In this document: piece after piece, positions 27,011 to 35,804 of the stretch
How the letters are laid out: each line of letters starts with the position of its first letter
How positions within the stretch are numbered: position 1 is the stretch's first letter
Assembly: GCA_021791245.1 (NCBI GenBank)
Contig: JAJYWY010000014.1
Coordinates: 1 to 42,429 of the forward strand
DNA from: Microcaldota archaeon
GTDB taxonomy: Archaea > Micrarchaeota > Micrarchaeia > Micrarchaeales > CABMGC01
Length of the DNA: 42,429 nt
Direction of reading: 5' to 3'
Notes under the pieces: generated by a model
The model's input: the letters and a program-made list of their open reading frames with translations, nothing else
Database searches by the model: none
What the model was told of the DNA's origin: nothing
Position numbers and translations under genes: made by a program

Positions 27011-27619
27011 TTAATTCCCGCGAAGCGCAATTTTAGGCTTTGCTTCAACGAATGTTCCCATGTGCACCCTTCCCTCTTTTTTTAGCATGTCCTCCCTTGT
27101 TTCCTCGATCTTAAGGAAGTTTGCAAGCTCATGGAAACCGTTTCTCTCAGCATATTCGCTTGCCTTTATTCCCTTTTTGTTCCTCTTGCCTGCGAGTGCA
27201 CCATAGCCTACAAGGAGATGCGCTGCCTTTGAATTTCCGTTGTATGCAGCGATCATCAAAGCAGTATCCCCGTTTTTGTTCTCTAAGTTTATCGCATCTG
27301 TGCCTCCTCTCATTAGCATCATATCTATTACATTTGCATTTCCGGCATCCCCGTCAAAGGAGGCGAACATTAGTGCAGTGTTGCCTTCAGTATCTGCTTT
27401 TGCAAGATCAACCCCATATTCATCCAGAAGAAGCTCTACAATCTTATACTCCCTCATAAATGCGGCTTTGACTATCGGGTATGTGCCATCTACTTCTGCA
27501 TTCGGGTCAGCGCCATGGCTTATCAGCAATCTTATGCGTTCAATCTTCCATTCTTCGCTATGCCTTTTCGACGTGACTGTATGCAGCAGCGTGTTCTCAT
27601 AAATTTGTTTGGCGTTCAT
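27011..27619 (-). CDS. Ankyrin-repeat protein (second in window)
   Basis: LLISHGADPNAEVDGTYPIVKAAFMREYKIVELLLDEYGVDLAKADTEGNTALMFAS; NKNGDTALMIAAYNGNSKAAHLLVGYGA. Confidence 0.9.
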   Translation of the reverse strand: MNAKQIYENTLLHTVTSKRHSEEWKIERIRLLISHGADPNAEVDGTYPIVKAAFMREYKIVELLLDEYGVDLAKADTEGNTALMFASFDGDAGNANVIDMMLMRGGTDAINLENKNGDTALMIAAYNGNSKAAHLLVGYGALAGKRNKKGIKASEYAERNGFHELANFLKIEETREDMLKKEGRVHMGTFVEAKPKIALRGN

Positions 27620-27700
27620 ATAAAAATTGCCGATTCCCGATATATAAGCGTTCCTGCCAGAATGTATATTAACCTGAAAACTCTGCCGGAAACATCTGGG

Positions 27701-28909
27701 CTATTGTTGCTCAAATAAGGCTTCAAAAACCTTAGGCACAGCTTTCTCTTTGCCATCATGCGAAAGCATGTCGAAAAGTTCTGTTGGGCTTATGTCCAGG
27801 CTGTATCCCTTTTGCTTCAGTTTCTCTACAAATAATGCCATGCCTAGATCTTTGACCGAGGAATTTTCAAGCAGTTCCTGCCTTAGCGCTTCCGCATGCA
27901 TCTTCATCTCTTCCCCATTAAGCCTGCCGTTGTCGATCTCTATCATCGCCCTGTCCTTATATCTGCTTGCCATCTCATGAAGCTGTATATTTATCCCGCT
28001 TGATGCCCCTGCCGTTTTCTTTCCGATAAGCATTATACGTATTATGGGTGCGCTGATGCCTTCCCCGCACATCCTTTCTATTTCAGATTCTGCATGCCTG
28101 AGTATTTCCTTTCCATCCTTCCCGTCTACATCTATCTTCATTATTTTGAATCTCCTGGACTTTATCTCCATGAAAGTGTATGCATTTTCTGCAGTATCGA
28201 ATATGTAGAACCCTTTGCTTCCCTGCTCCCCTTCTTTAAGCTGCGTTAGCACGGTGCTCCCAGGGATTAAAAAAGGCTTTCCATGCACCTTGTGCTCTAC
28301 ATTGCTATGTATATGCCCGTTCACATAAAGGTCAAATCCATCCGGAAGCTCATCATACCTTATGAACCTATCATCGAAAGGAAGCAGCTCATATATAGAC
28401 TGATGGAACATGAAAACATTGAAAGCTCCCTGCTCTGGTTTTGGCGCCAGTTCTTTTATTGTATCTTTCACTTTTTCCTCTGCAACGCCGCCAAATGCCC
28501 AAACAACAACCCTTTCGCCGCCATTATCTATTGTAACTTTTGCTTCGGATGCATTAACCAGAAGCCCAGCAAGGCCAAGCAGATCGACCGCATTATCGGC
28601 ATCTTTAGATTTTCTCTCATGCGTACCAGATATAGCAATTATAGGTATGCTTGTATAAATCCTCTTCCTCCCTGAATACTCTATGACTTTTGCAGACCAC
28701 TTTTTCCCATTTGATGCATTTCTGAATAGGGTAAATCCCTGCGAAAGCACCTCTACATCGGGATTCCTGGTATCGAAGATGTCTCCTGGTATTAATACGG
28801 CATCTGCAAGCTCCACTGCCGACATAAGCGCCTCCTCCGCCTGTTTATATGCATCTTCTGCGAATCTCTCATAGCCCAAGTGAAGGTCTGAAAGTATGGC
28901 TATCTTCAT
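27701..28909 (-). CDS. mre11: Mre11-like DNA repair metallophosphoesterase
   Basis: MKIAILSDLHLGYERF, DAVLIPGDIFDTRNP, ISGTHERK, DLYVNGHIHSN. Confidence 0.85.
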   Translation of the reverse strand: MKIAILSDLHLGYERFAEDAYKQAEEALMSAVELADAVLIPGDIFDTRNPDVEVLSQGFTLFRNASNGKKWSAKVIEYSGRKRIYTSIPIIAISGTHERKSKDADNAVDLLGLAGLLVNASEAKVTIDNGGERVVVWAFGGVAEEKVKDTIKELAPKPEQGAFNVFMFHQSIYELLPFDDRFIRYDELPDGFDLYVNGHIHSNVEHKVHGKPFLIPGSTVLTQLKEGEQGSKGFYIFDTAENAYTFMEIKSRRFKIMKIDVDGKDGKEILRHAESEIERMCGEGISAPIIRIMLIGKKTAGASSGINIQLHEMASRYKDRAMIEIDNGRLNGEEMKMHAEALRQELLENSSVKDLGMALFVEKLKQKGYSLDISPTELFDMLSHDGKEKAVPKVFEALFEQQ

Positions 28910-28924
28910 AGAATTCCCTGTCCT

Positions 28925-29917
28925 TTAAGACATTTTCCCTTTTAGTTCTGAAATTATATAATCCATTGCTTCCCTGCGCTTTCTCTTTCCTGGCCCGTAT
29001 GCGCCTGCAGCGCATGGATGTCCTCCTCCATTGCCGTTTATCATCATGCCAGCTGTCGCCATTACCCTGCCAAGATGTATAGATAACTGCTTATCAAGCT
29101 GAGGCCTTAGCCTTGCGGAGATGGATACCTCTCCATTGTTTTCCGTCCAGAATACCGAGGCATCAGCTCCCATCTTTATGGCGGTATCAGCAGCTATATT
29201 GGCATGGGATCCTGTGGCCCCGTAAATTATGAGATAGCCTCCCTCGTTTTCTATGGATCCATTGCATATGTCCTTTATAACCCTCTTCCTTATCTCTGGA
29301 GATATGCTTTCCCTAAGAGATTCCATAACTTCCTGATAATCTATTCCTGCCAACCCGAGCAGCTCGCCTATCTGGATGAAAGTATTTGGTTTTGCATTCT
29401 GAAGTTCTGCAGAGTCTGCCACTATGCCATTGAGAAGTATCTCTGCAGAATCTCTTCCAATGTCGGCATTCATCATTTTCAGTGCGGCATAGACTATGCT
29501 TGATGCCGAATTATAGTTTTCGTCGTTGAATACAAAATAATTGCCTTTTTTAGGCTTCTCATGTAGGAAATGGTGATCTATAAATATGACTTCCCTTGGG
29601 AACTTCTCAATGTCCTCCTTGAATCCTCCTAGAACTTCTGCATTATTGGCATCTACCACTATTGCAACATCTGCAGAACCGTCAAACGCATTTCCTATCC
29701 TTTTGTTTATGCCAAGAGCCTTTAGCAGGTGCATTGTGTTGTTGGTTATAAAATCCGGAGTAGAAACAGAAGCGTTTCCTATGTATTCCGCAAGCGCTAT
29801 CGCAGCCCCTACAGCATCCCTGTCCCCTACGGAATGGAATGTTATGAATGCCTTCCTTTTCGCCCTATGCATATCTGAAATATTTTCGCACAAGGCTTTG
29901 AGATCCAGGCGTGGCAA
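28925..29917 (-). CDS. DHH family phosphoesterase
   Basis: VIFIDHHFLHEKP; C-terminal NGNGGGHPCAAGA DHHA1-like motif. Confidence 0.88.
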   Translation of the reverse strand: MPRLDLKALCENISDMHRAKRKAFITFHSVGDRDAVGAAIALAEYIGNASVSTPDFITNNTMHLLKALGINKRIGNAFDGSADVAIVVDANNAEVLGGFKEDIEKFPREVIFIDHHFLHEKPKKGNYFVFNDENYNSASSIVYAALKMMNADIGRDSAEILLNGIVADSAELQNAKPNTFIQIGELLGLAGIDYQEVMESLRESISPEIRKRVIKDICNGSIENEGGYLIIYGATGSHANIAADTAIKMGADASVFWTENNGEVSISARLRPQLDKQLSIHLGRVMATAGMMINGNGGGHPCAAGAYGPGKRKRREAMDYIISELKGKMS

Positions 29918-29921
29918 ATGC

Positions 29922-30287
29922 TTACCCCTGCTGGCCGTGCATTTCTGACATTTTAGTTATTCTATCCCTAAGGTCCTTTTCCTTCGCTTGAAGTTCGCCC
30001 ATCTGCTTATTCAGCGAGTTAGACCTTATGTTTATCATATCCAGCTTCTCTGCTATCTCCTTTAGCGTGTCGTCCTTCCCTTTTTCCACCATTACCCCGC
30101 CCACAGTGAAAAATATCTTCCCAGACGACTTCTCTACTTCTTCCATGGCCATATTAAGCTCGCTCTTCTGCACCTTTAGTTGGTCTATCTGCGTAGCAGT
30201 AGCTCTCATCTGGTTCTGGAGATTCTGGTAATCCCTTATAATCTTCTCTTCCTCATTTGCATCTGGACTTGCCATCTTATCACTCAA
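29922..30287 (-). CDS. pfdB: Prefoldin beta subunit
   Basis: QNLQNQMRATATQIDQLKVQKSELNMAMEEVEKSSGKIFFTVGGVMVEKGKDD coiled-coil. Confidence 0.88.
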   Translation of the reverse strand: MSDKMASPDANEEEKIIRDYQNLQNQMRATATQIDQLKVQKSELNMAMEEVEKSSGKIFFTVGGVMVEKGKDDTLKEIAEKLDMINIRSNSLNKQMGELQAKEKDLRDRITKMSEMHGQQG

Positions 30288-30520
30288 TAAACATCAATAT
30301 TAACTTCAATTTTGCTTAATTCTTCGATTTTTACGTCAGCATTATCCTGCCCTAGCAGGCCCTTCAGCAAGTTATCTATTCCAAACTTCATTAACTTTGC
30401 CTGGTATGAAGTCAGGAATATCTTATTTCCTGCACCATCCTTTATTATGACCGCGCCTCCATCGTCTACAGTGACGTAAAGCGCTTCTTTGCTGTCATAA
30501 ACCTTATAATACCTTGGCAT
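30284..30520 (-). CDS. Small conserved-type hypothetical protein
   Basis: 78-aa ORF, 4-nt overlap with prefoldin start, same strand as neighbours. Confidence 0.6.
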   Translation of the reverse strand: MPRYYKVYDSKEALYVTVDDGGAVIIKDGAGNKIFLTSYQAKLMKFGIDNLLKGLLGQDNADVKIEELSKIEVNIDVY

Positions 30521-30884
30521 TCATCTCACTTGCGCATTCTATATTCTTGTATATCTCAATCCTGTCCGCTATCGCCCCATCCCCATCATATACATAGAAA
30601 GTAAGCTTTATATTGTAAGAGCCCGGCGTTACTGCATGGTCAGTGAAGAGCTTTATCCTCTTGTCTTTGGTCCCTTTCTTCTCAAGTATCCCTATAAGGG
30701 TTTTTGCCATATAAAGCTTCCTGTCCGGGGCGAATGATATGGGATGCGGGATCTCCGCTACGCATTCTATCCAGTATATGTTCTCTCCCTTGTTTTCTAG
30801 CGAGATATGTACGTCTGCCTCATTGAACGCGAGCGCTTTGAGCCTTTCAGGAATTACATTAATTACAGCTTCTATATCTGCCAT
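30504..30884 (-). CDS. Hypothetical protein (predicted beta-rich)
   Basis: Overlapping operon-style ORF upstream of the 78-aa ORF; start at internal MADIEAV removes overlap with dph5. Confidence 0.6.
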   Translation of the reverse strand: MADIEAVINVIPERLKALAFNEADVHISLENKGENIYWIECVAEIPHPISFAPDRKLYMAKTLIGILEKKGTKDKRIKLFTDHAVTPGSYNIKLTFYVYDGDGAIADRIEIYKNIECASEMNAKVL

Positions 30885-30888
30885 GCAA

Positions 30889-31656
30889 TCATCCAAACAT
30901 CGAAACAAATTCCGCCTCGGCTGCCGTCAACTTCGCAGGGATTATTATCGTAGTCAGCTTATTCGCAAACCTCTTGAAAATCTTCTCCCCGATATCCTGT
31001 ATCTTCATGTATGCTATATCCTGTGTATCCTTGCCGACATCGCCTAGCACTATAATATGCCTGTATCCATTTATAATATTATACCCTTTCTCCTTATCAG
31101 CCGCCCTTAGAATATCCAGGGCTTCACCTAAATCCATCTTCTTTCTTTCTATAGATTTGTAGTCAAGGAGGACAAGTGTATGCTGAAGGTTGATAAGGTT
31201 GCTGTTTATTACATCGAGGAATGAAGTAGGTTTGTATTTCTCTGTCCAGAAAGGCACTGTAGTAGTCTGCCCAAACCTGTATGCTATGAGCCCGGCTTCT
31301 CCGGCCGCAGCGCCCATTATAGACGACCCATGTATTACCCTGTACTTCACCTTTGCTTTTACGGCATCCAATATTATAGACTGGTGGGTAGTTGCAAGAA
31401 ACGGATCCCCGGATACGAATACCGCTATATCCTTTTCCTTGGCAATTCCAATGAGCATTGACGCATTCTCTTCAAGGTCAGACCTGTCTATCCTCTGTAT
31501 GCTTTTGCCCGTCTCGCCTTCCAAAAACGAGATATATCCGTTATCTATATAATTGGTATACGAATCCACAAACAACGCATCGCATCTTTTCGCCGTTTCT
31601 AAGCCATGGATCGATATGTCCTTTGAATCAAGGCCCAGGCCTATAAGGAAAAGCAT
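30889..31656 (-). CDS. dph5: Diphthine synthase
   Basis: MLFLIGLGL...VSGDPFLATTHQSII...GSSIMGAAAGEAGLIAYRFGQTTTVPFW. Confidence 0.92.
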   Translation of the reverse strand: MLFLIGLGLDSKDISIHGLETAKRCDALFVDSYTNYIDNGYISFLEGETGKSIQRIDRSDLEENASMLIGIAKEKDIAVFVSGDPFLATTHQSIILDAVKAKVKYRVIHGSSIMGAAAGEAGLIAYRFGQTTTVPFWTEKYKPTSFLDVINSNLINLQHTLVLLDYKSIERKKMDLGEALDILRAADKEKGYNIINGYRHIIVLGDVGKDTQDIAYMKIQDIGEKIFKRFANKLTTIIIPAKLTAAEAEFVSMFG

Positions 31657-31660
31657 CGGC

Positions 31661-32572
31661 TCATCCTGTCTGCCTGCCAATGTGCCTTAGCTCGTTTATC
31701 TGCTTTCTGCATAGGCTCTTGAGCTGCAGTACCTGCCCTGATAAAAATTCCTTTTCTCCATCGCCGTTAAATCTGCATGAGGCTAATACCCTTTCTGCAA
31801 AATCCGCCTCTTCAAGCGCAGCCAGCGCAAATTCCTCCATGTTCGACAATTTCCTCCCGAAACTGGCCGAAAGCCCTGCAACTTCGCAGCACGTTATATC
31901 GCCGGCAGAAGTTACTTTGAACAGGCTTTCCATCTCTTTAGACCCCCATAGAGCTTCAAGATAATGTATTGATGAAGAGAACGCAAGGCTGAAGCTATGC
32001 TCCATATAAAGCTGCATATCATCCTGGCTTAATCCGTAAGTCGAGTTGCTTCCCTCAAAGAACAAGAGCGAAGACATTTTGAGATACTTTGCGCCTTCCA
32101 GCAATAAATCCACGTATTCATTAAGATTGTAAAGCCACTCTGAGACTATCCTGAAGGAGACCTTTGCCTCCCCGCATGTGCTGCCCTGATTCTCGGCCGA
32201 CTTTGTAAAATCATCGCTTATCCTGCTGAATTCGAGCGACGCAACGCGCCTGGATTTTAAAAGTTTCCTTAGTATCCCTGCAGAATCCTCTTCTTTTTTA
32301 TATGCGTTTTTCTCAAAAAGGCTTGCATTATCCAAAACATAGCCTCGCTGCTTTTCAGGTTCGTTCTGCGTATAGTTTTTGTTAATCTGATCCATGTAAA
32401 TCATCTTTAGCATAACCGCATGTCTCTGCCTGGCAACGGAATCGCAGTTTTTGCATCTGCAATTAAAATCCAGGATATATGATATATTGCATCCCTGCTT
32501 AAAGAGCTTTCTGTTGAATACTGCATTCGCCTGGTTGCCATAAGGCCCTCTGGAAACCTGCCGCATGCCCAA
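31661..32572 (-). CDS. Hypothetical protein; alpha-helical, N-terminal Cys-rich segment
   Basis: 303-aa ORF between dph5 and radA; CNISYILDFNCRCKNC near N-terminus; start uncertain. Confidence 0.6.
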   Translation of the reverse strand: MGMRQVSRGPYGNQANAVFNRKLFKQGCNISYILDFNCRCKNCDSVARQRHAVMLKMIYMDQINKNYTQNEPEKQRGYVLDNASLFEKNAYKKEEDSAGILRKLLKSRRVASLEFSRISDDFTKSAENQGSTCGEAKVSFRIVSEWLYNLNEYVDLLLEGAKYLKMSSLLFFEGSNSTYGLSQDDMQLYMEHSFSLAFSSSIHYLEALWGSKEMESLFKVTSAGDITCCEVAGLSASFGRKLSNMEEFALAALEEADFAERVLASCRFNGDGEKEFLSGQVLQLKSLCRKQINELRHIGRQTG

Positions 32573-32583
32573 TCAGCTATGGT

Positions 32584-33546
32584 TTAATCCCTTATTCCGT
32601 TAGCAGTTATCTTTATAACGCATTCCCCATCGGGGAGGTTCGGTGCGTCGACAAGCCTTACTATCCTTTTGTCCTCCTTGCTCTTTCTCATATACATCCT
32701 CATAGTTGCAGCGTGCGCTATTATGTTTCCGCCGACAGGGGTTGTAGGGTCCCCGAAGAGTATTCCCGGGTTGTCCATAACCTGGTTTGTTATATAAATC
32801 GCAAGGTTGTACTGGTCTGCAAGGTTCTGGAGCTTGTGTATGTGGGCATTGAGCTTCTGCTGCCTCTCGTTCAGCGCTCCCCTTCCTATGAACTCTGACC
32901 TGAACAGCGCCATCATCGAATCTACTATTATAAGCTTGATGTTCTTCTCCTCTATTAGCTTGTTTGCCCTTTCTATGGTAAGTATCTGCTCTGTAGTGGT
33001 GCTGCACCTTACAACGAATATGTTGTCAAGCACGTATTTTGGGTCCATTCCAGCAGCAGTGGCCAAGTTTTCTATCCTGTCAGGCCTGAATGTCCCTTCG
33101 GTGTCTATGAACAATACGCGCCCCTCAAGGCCGCCCTTGTCATGCGGAAGCTGCACGTTTACAGCCAGCTGGAAGCCCAGCTGTGTCTTCCCTGAAGCGA
33201 ACTTCCCATATGCTTCCACTATGGAGTTTACCTCTACTCCGCCCCCAAGCAGCTCGTTCAGCCCTTTTGACGACGTGGTTATCTTGCCAAGCACCTTCCT
33301 CTTCTCGTATATCTCGCTGCCGCTCTCGTAGTTTATAGTAGTTGCCTGCTTTGCCGCCTCTATTGCCTTCTTAGCCGCGTCTACGCTTATGTCCACGAGC
33401 TCGGATAGCTCATATGCGGCAGAAGCCGCTATCTTGTTTATCGTATCGTAGCCTGCAGACCTTAACTTCTCGGCAGTGGTAGGCCCTATTCCTGGCAGGT
33501 CTTCCAGCTCCTTTATGCTCTTTTCCTTCTCTTTGTCCTTGGCCAT
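32584..33546 (-). CDS. radA: DNA repair and recombination protein RadA
   Basis: N-terminal HhH DLPGIGPTTAEKLRSAGY; Walker A GKFASGKTQ; IIVDSMMALFRSEF; NQVMDNPG. Confidence 0.96.
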   Translation of the reverse strand: MAKDKEKEKSIKELEDLPGIGPTTAEKLRSAGYDTINKIAASAAYELSELVDISVDAAKKAIEAAKQATTINYESGSEIYEKRKVLGKITTSSKGLNELLGGGVEVNSIVEAYGKFASGKTQLGFQLAVNVQLPHDKGGLEGRVLFIDTEGTFRPDRIENLATAAGMDPKYVLDNIFVVRCSTTTEQILTIERANKLIEEKNIKLIIVDSMMALFRSEFIGRGALNERQQKLNAHIHKLQNLADQYNLAIYITNQVMDNPGILFGDPTTPVGGNIIAHAATMRMYMRKSKEDKRIVRLVDAPNLPDGECVIKITANGIRD

Positions 33547-33722
33547 TATTCCACCGTAAAATTAGACAATATATTTATTATAGATAAATATATAAAACAG
33601 AAGAAGGAATAGCTATAATTTACAGGAATAAATGCGTTGCCTTCCATAATGGGCATGCGGAATGCACTTTCCGGCTGGCAAAGCTACAAGTAAAGCTTGA
33701 CAAAAAGAAAGATGCGATAAAA

Positions 33723-33778
33723 AGGAAGAGGCCAGCACACCGAAGTGTGCTGGCAAGGCGACCAGTTTTACCCTTCCT
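33723..33778. other. Strong hairpin in radA/DUF92 intergenic region
   Basis: gccagcacac-cgaa-gtgtgctggc (perfect 10-bp stem, 33731..33754), flanked by aggaag/cttcct that could close an outer stem. Confidence 0.65.
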
Positions 33779-33872
33779 ACAGTAGAGAACCCGTATAATT
33801 ATATTGAACATCAAGCTTTTAAACGTTGTGAAATAGTGGAAATTTTCAGATTTATGGAAAATTGGTGCTGCC

Positions 33873-34553
33873 TTGAAGCATAAAAATGGTATCCTGCTTA
33901 CTCTTGACTCTTCTGGCATTCTCTCCGCAATGCTCTTCGGCGCATTGCTGTTCGTATTTGGAGGGCAAATGAATGCCTTTTTCCTTGGCATAATGGTCTG
34001 GTTCCTTCTTCTGTCCGCTATTGTGACATGGATTGGCAAGAAAAGGAAGAGCGAGATGGGTGTCTACGAACATGGAAGAAGCTGGAAGAACGTGGTCGCA
34101 AACGGCATAGTTCCGGTCTTTGCAGCAGCTATGTACTATCTGAGCGCCACACTGCAGCTTCCGTACCAAAATCTATTAATCGTGGCTTACGTTGCAAGCA
34201 TCTCTGCGGTAGCTGCTGACAAGTTCTCAAGCGAGCTAGGGGTCTTCGGGGGAAAGCCGACCATGCTTGTGACAATGGAGAAAACAAAGGAGGGGGTTTC
34301 AGGGGGCGTTACTATTATGGGGATCATAGCAGGCATAGTAGCGTCAATGCTTGTTTCAATGCCAATCCTCTTTATCCAGCTTCCCAACGCCGCATTCTAT
34401 TACATGATAATCATAGCCTCTGCATTCCTGGGCAACATTGTAGATTCAATCCTTGGATACTATGAAAACGAGAACATAGGAAACAAGTATACGTCAAACG
34501 CGGCATGCTCGCTTGTAGGATTCGCAGTAAGCATAATGCTGTTTTACGCGTGA
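33873..34553 (+). CDS. DUF92/TMEM19-like integral membrane protein
   Basis: Multi-TM; AADKFSSELGVFGGKPTMLVTMEKTKEGVSGGVTIMGIIAG and FLGNIVDSILG are typical of the family. Confidence 0.85.
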   Translation: MKHKNGILLTLDSSGILSAMLFGALLFVFGGQMNAFFLGIMVWFLLLSAIVTWIGKKRKSEMGVYEHGRSWKNVVANGIVPVFAAAMYYLSATLQLPYQNLLIVAYVASISAVAADKFSSELGVFGGKPTMLVTMEKTKEGVSGGVTIMGIIAGIVASMLVSMPILFIQLPNAAFYYMIIIASAFLGNIVDSILGYYENENIGNKYTSNAACSLVGFAVSIMLFYA

Positions 34554-34654
34554 GCTATGCGCAGCAGCCAAAATCTCTACTATTATATCTTTTGTCTTAT
34601 GTTTCTCCATTTACTCAGTCTCCTGGCAAGGCGGCCAACATGCCGATCGTGTTG

Positions 34655-34766
34655 GTTGCTACAGGAGAAACCGATGTTGAATCAGGAAATATACTTGGTG
34701 GTTCAAGATGGCCATTCAAAAGCCGCAATTGGAAGCCCACCGCTTCAGTCGCGAGAAGATATCACT
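34655..34766 (+). mobile_element. Relic 3' end (TnpB C-terminus + right end/omegaRNA-like region) of an IS200/IS605-type element
   Basis: tcaggaaatatacttggtggttcaagatggccattcaaaagccgcaattggaagcccaccgcttcag...gaagatatca aligns with the 40.53-40.61 kb TnpB 3' end gcaggaactatatgtggcggttcaagatgaccaatctaaaacgccactggaagccagcggctttcag...ggaggatgtca. Confidence 0.75.
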
Positions 34767-35799
34767 TCGCGCCTTTCCTAAGCGTCCACACTATGCCGAA
34801 GAACATAGTAAACGCACCTATGGCTATCAGCAATACTGCAAAAAGCGTCTGCGAAATTATGAACTCAACGCCAAGCGCAAAGCATATGAAAGAGAAGAGG
34901 GGGGGTATTGCAGGAAGCGGCCTCTGGTACTTCCTGAGAAACCACATTGTTGCTATCAATCCAATCCCCGCTCCTATAGCTATCACAATGCTTGTGAAGT
35001 AGTTGCCGAATGTGGCGAATGCGCTTACCGCCACCATGAGGGGTATTCCGAGATCCCCTGCACCGAGCTGCACTTGCGATACAACCGGAAGCTTGCCCTG
35101 CTTTACTATCCTGGATAAGTATGGATTCTTTTTTATGGTATCCATTGTCTTCCTGTCATACGACCTTAGCTCATTCTTTGTGAAATTTTCTTTTGGCATA
35201 GCTTCAACATCGCTCGAGCCTATGAGGAATGCAAGGTTTCGGGAGGAAATGCCCTGCGCGAGCGTTATCATGTGCTTCGTTATGAATACTGCAACATAGT
35301 CATATATGGCTATGAGCGCCATGAAGAACAGCGCAGCAAGGAAGCTGAAATTTATGCCTAGTATTACCCCTATGCCTATGCTTGCTATTATTGCCAGCGT
35401 GTTCCTAAGGTAAGGCATCCTGTTCTTTGCAATGACCAGAAGAACCGCGAGGATTAAGGACGCGGCATATAGCGCGGTCGCGCTTACGTTGCTGAAGAAA
35501 TAGCTTAGCACTATGAGGAACACGAAGAACGAAGCAGATATTATTGCAACCGCCTCTATAATAATGAAGAGTATGTCTCCATGTATGTACTTGGTAATAA
35601 GAAGTATGAGCATAGCAGCTACTACTATGTAAGCGAAGTACCACACAACGCTTATTGTGGAATTGGCAGCGCTGCCGCTAATGACGCTGAACTGCGAAGA
35701 TGAAACAAGGAGCGAAAGGACGAGGAGGCCGCCGAACTGCACTATTAGGAACATTGTTATTATGCTGGCAAGCTGCCTATTCTCTATCAATCTCTGCAA
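34762..35799 (-). CDS. Presenilin/signal-peptide-peptidase-like intramembrane aspartyl protease (A22)
   Basis: AIYDYVAVF (YD), VQLGAGDLGIPL (GxGD), RPLPAIPP (PAL-like), about 9 TM. Confidence 0.85.
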   Translation of the reverse strand: MQRLIENRQLASIITMFLIVQFGGLLVLSLLVSSSQFSVISGSAANSTISVVWYFAYIVVAAMLILLITKYIHGDILFIIIEAVAIISASFFVFLIVLSYFFSNVSATALYAASLILAVLLVIAKNRMPYLRNTLAIIASIGIGVILGINFSFLAALFFMALIAIYDYVAVFITKHMITLAQGISSRNLAFLIGSSDVEAMPKENFTKNELRSYDRKTMDTIKKNPYLSRIVKQGKLPVVSQVQLGAGDLGIPLMVAVSAFATFGNYFTSIVIAIGAGIGLIATMWFLRKYQRPLPAIPPLFSFICFALGVEFIISQTLFAVLLIAIGAFTMFFGIVWTLRKGAK

Positions 35800-35804
35800 A
35801 TAAT

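Noticed and set aside
33601-33810. RNase P RNA candidate (acagtagagaacccg loosely like the 3' conserved region)
   Set aside because: No matching CR-I (gaggaaagtcc-like) partner or overall architecture found by eye; kept only as an unassigned hairpin.
33620-34169. Minus-strand ORFs 33620..34039 and 33852..34169
   Set aside because: They lie opposite the well-supported DUF92 gene and an intergenic hairpin; no recognisable protein features.
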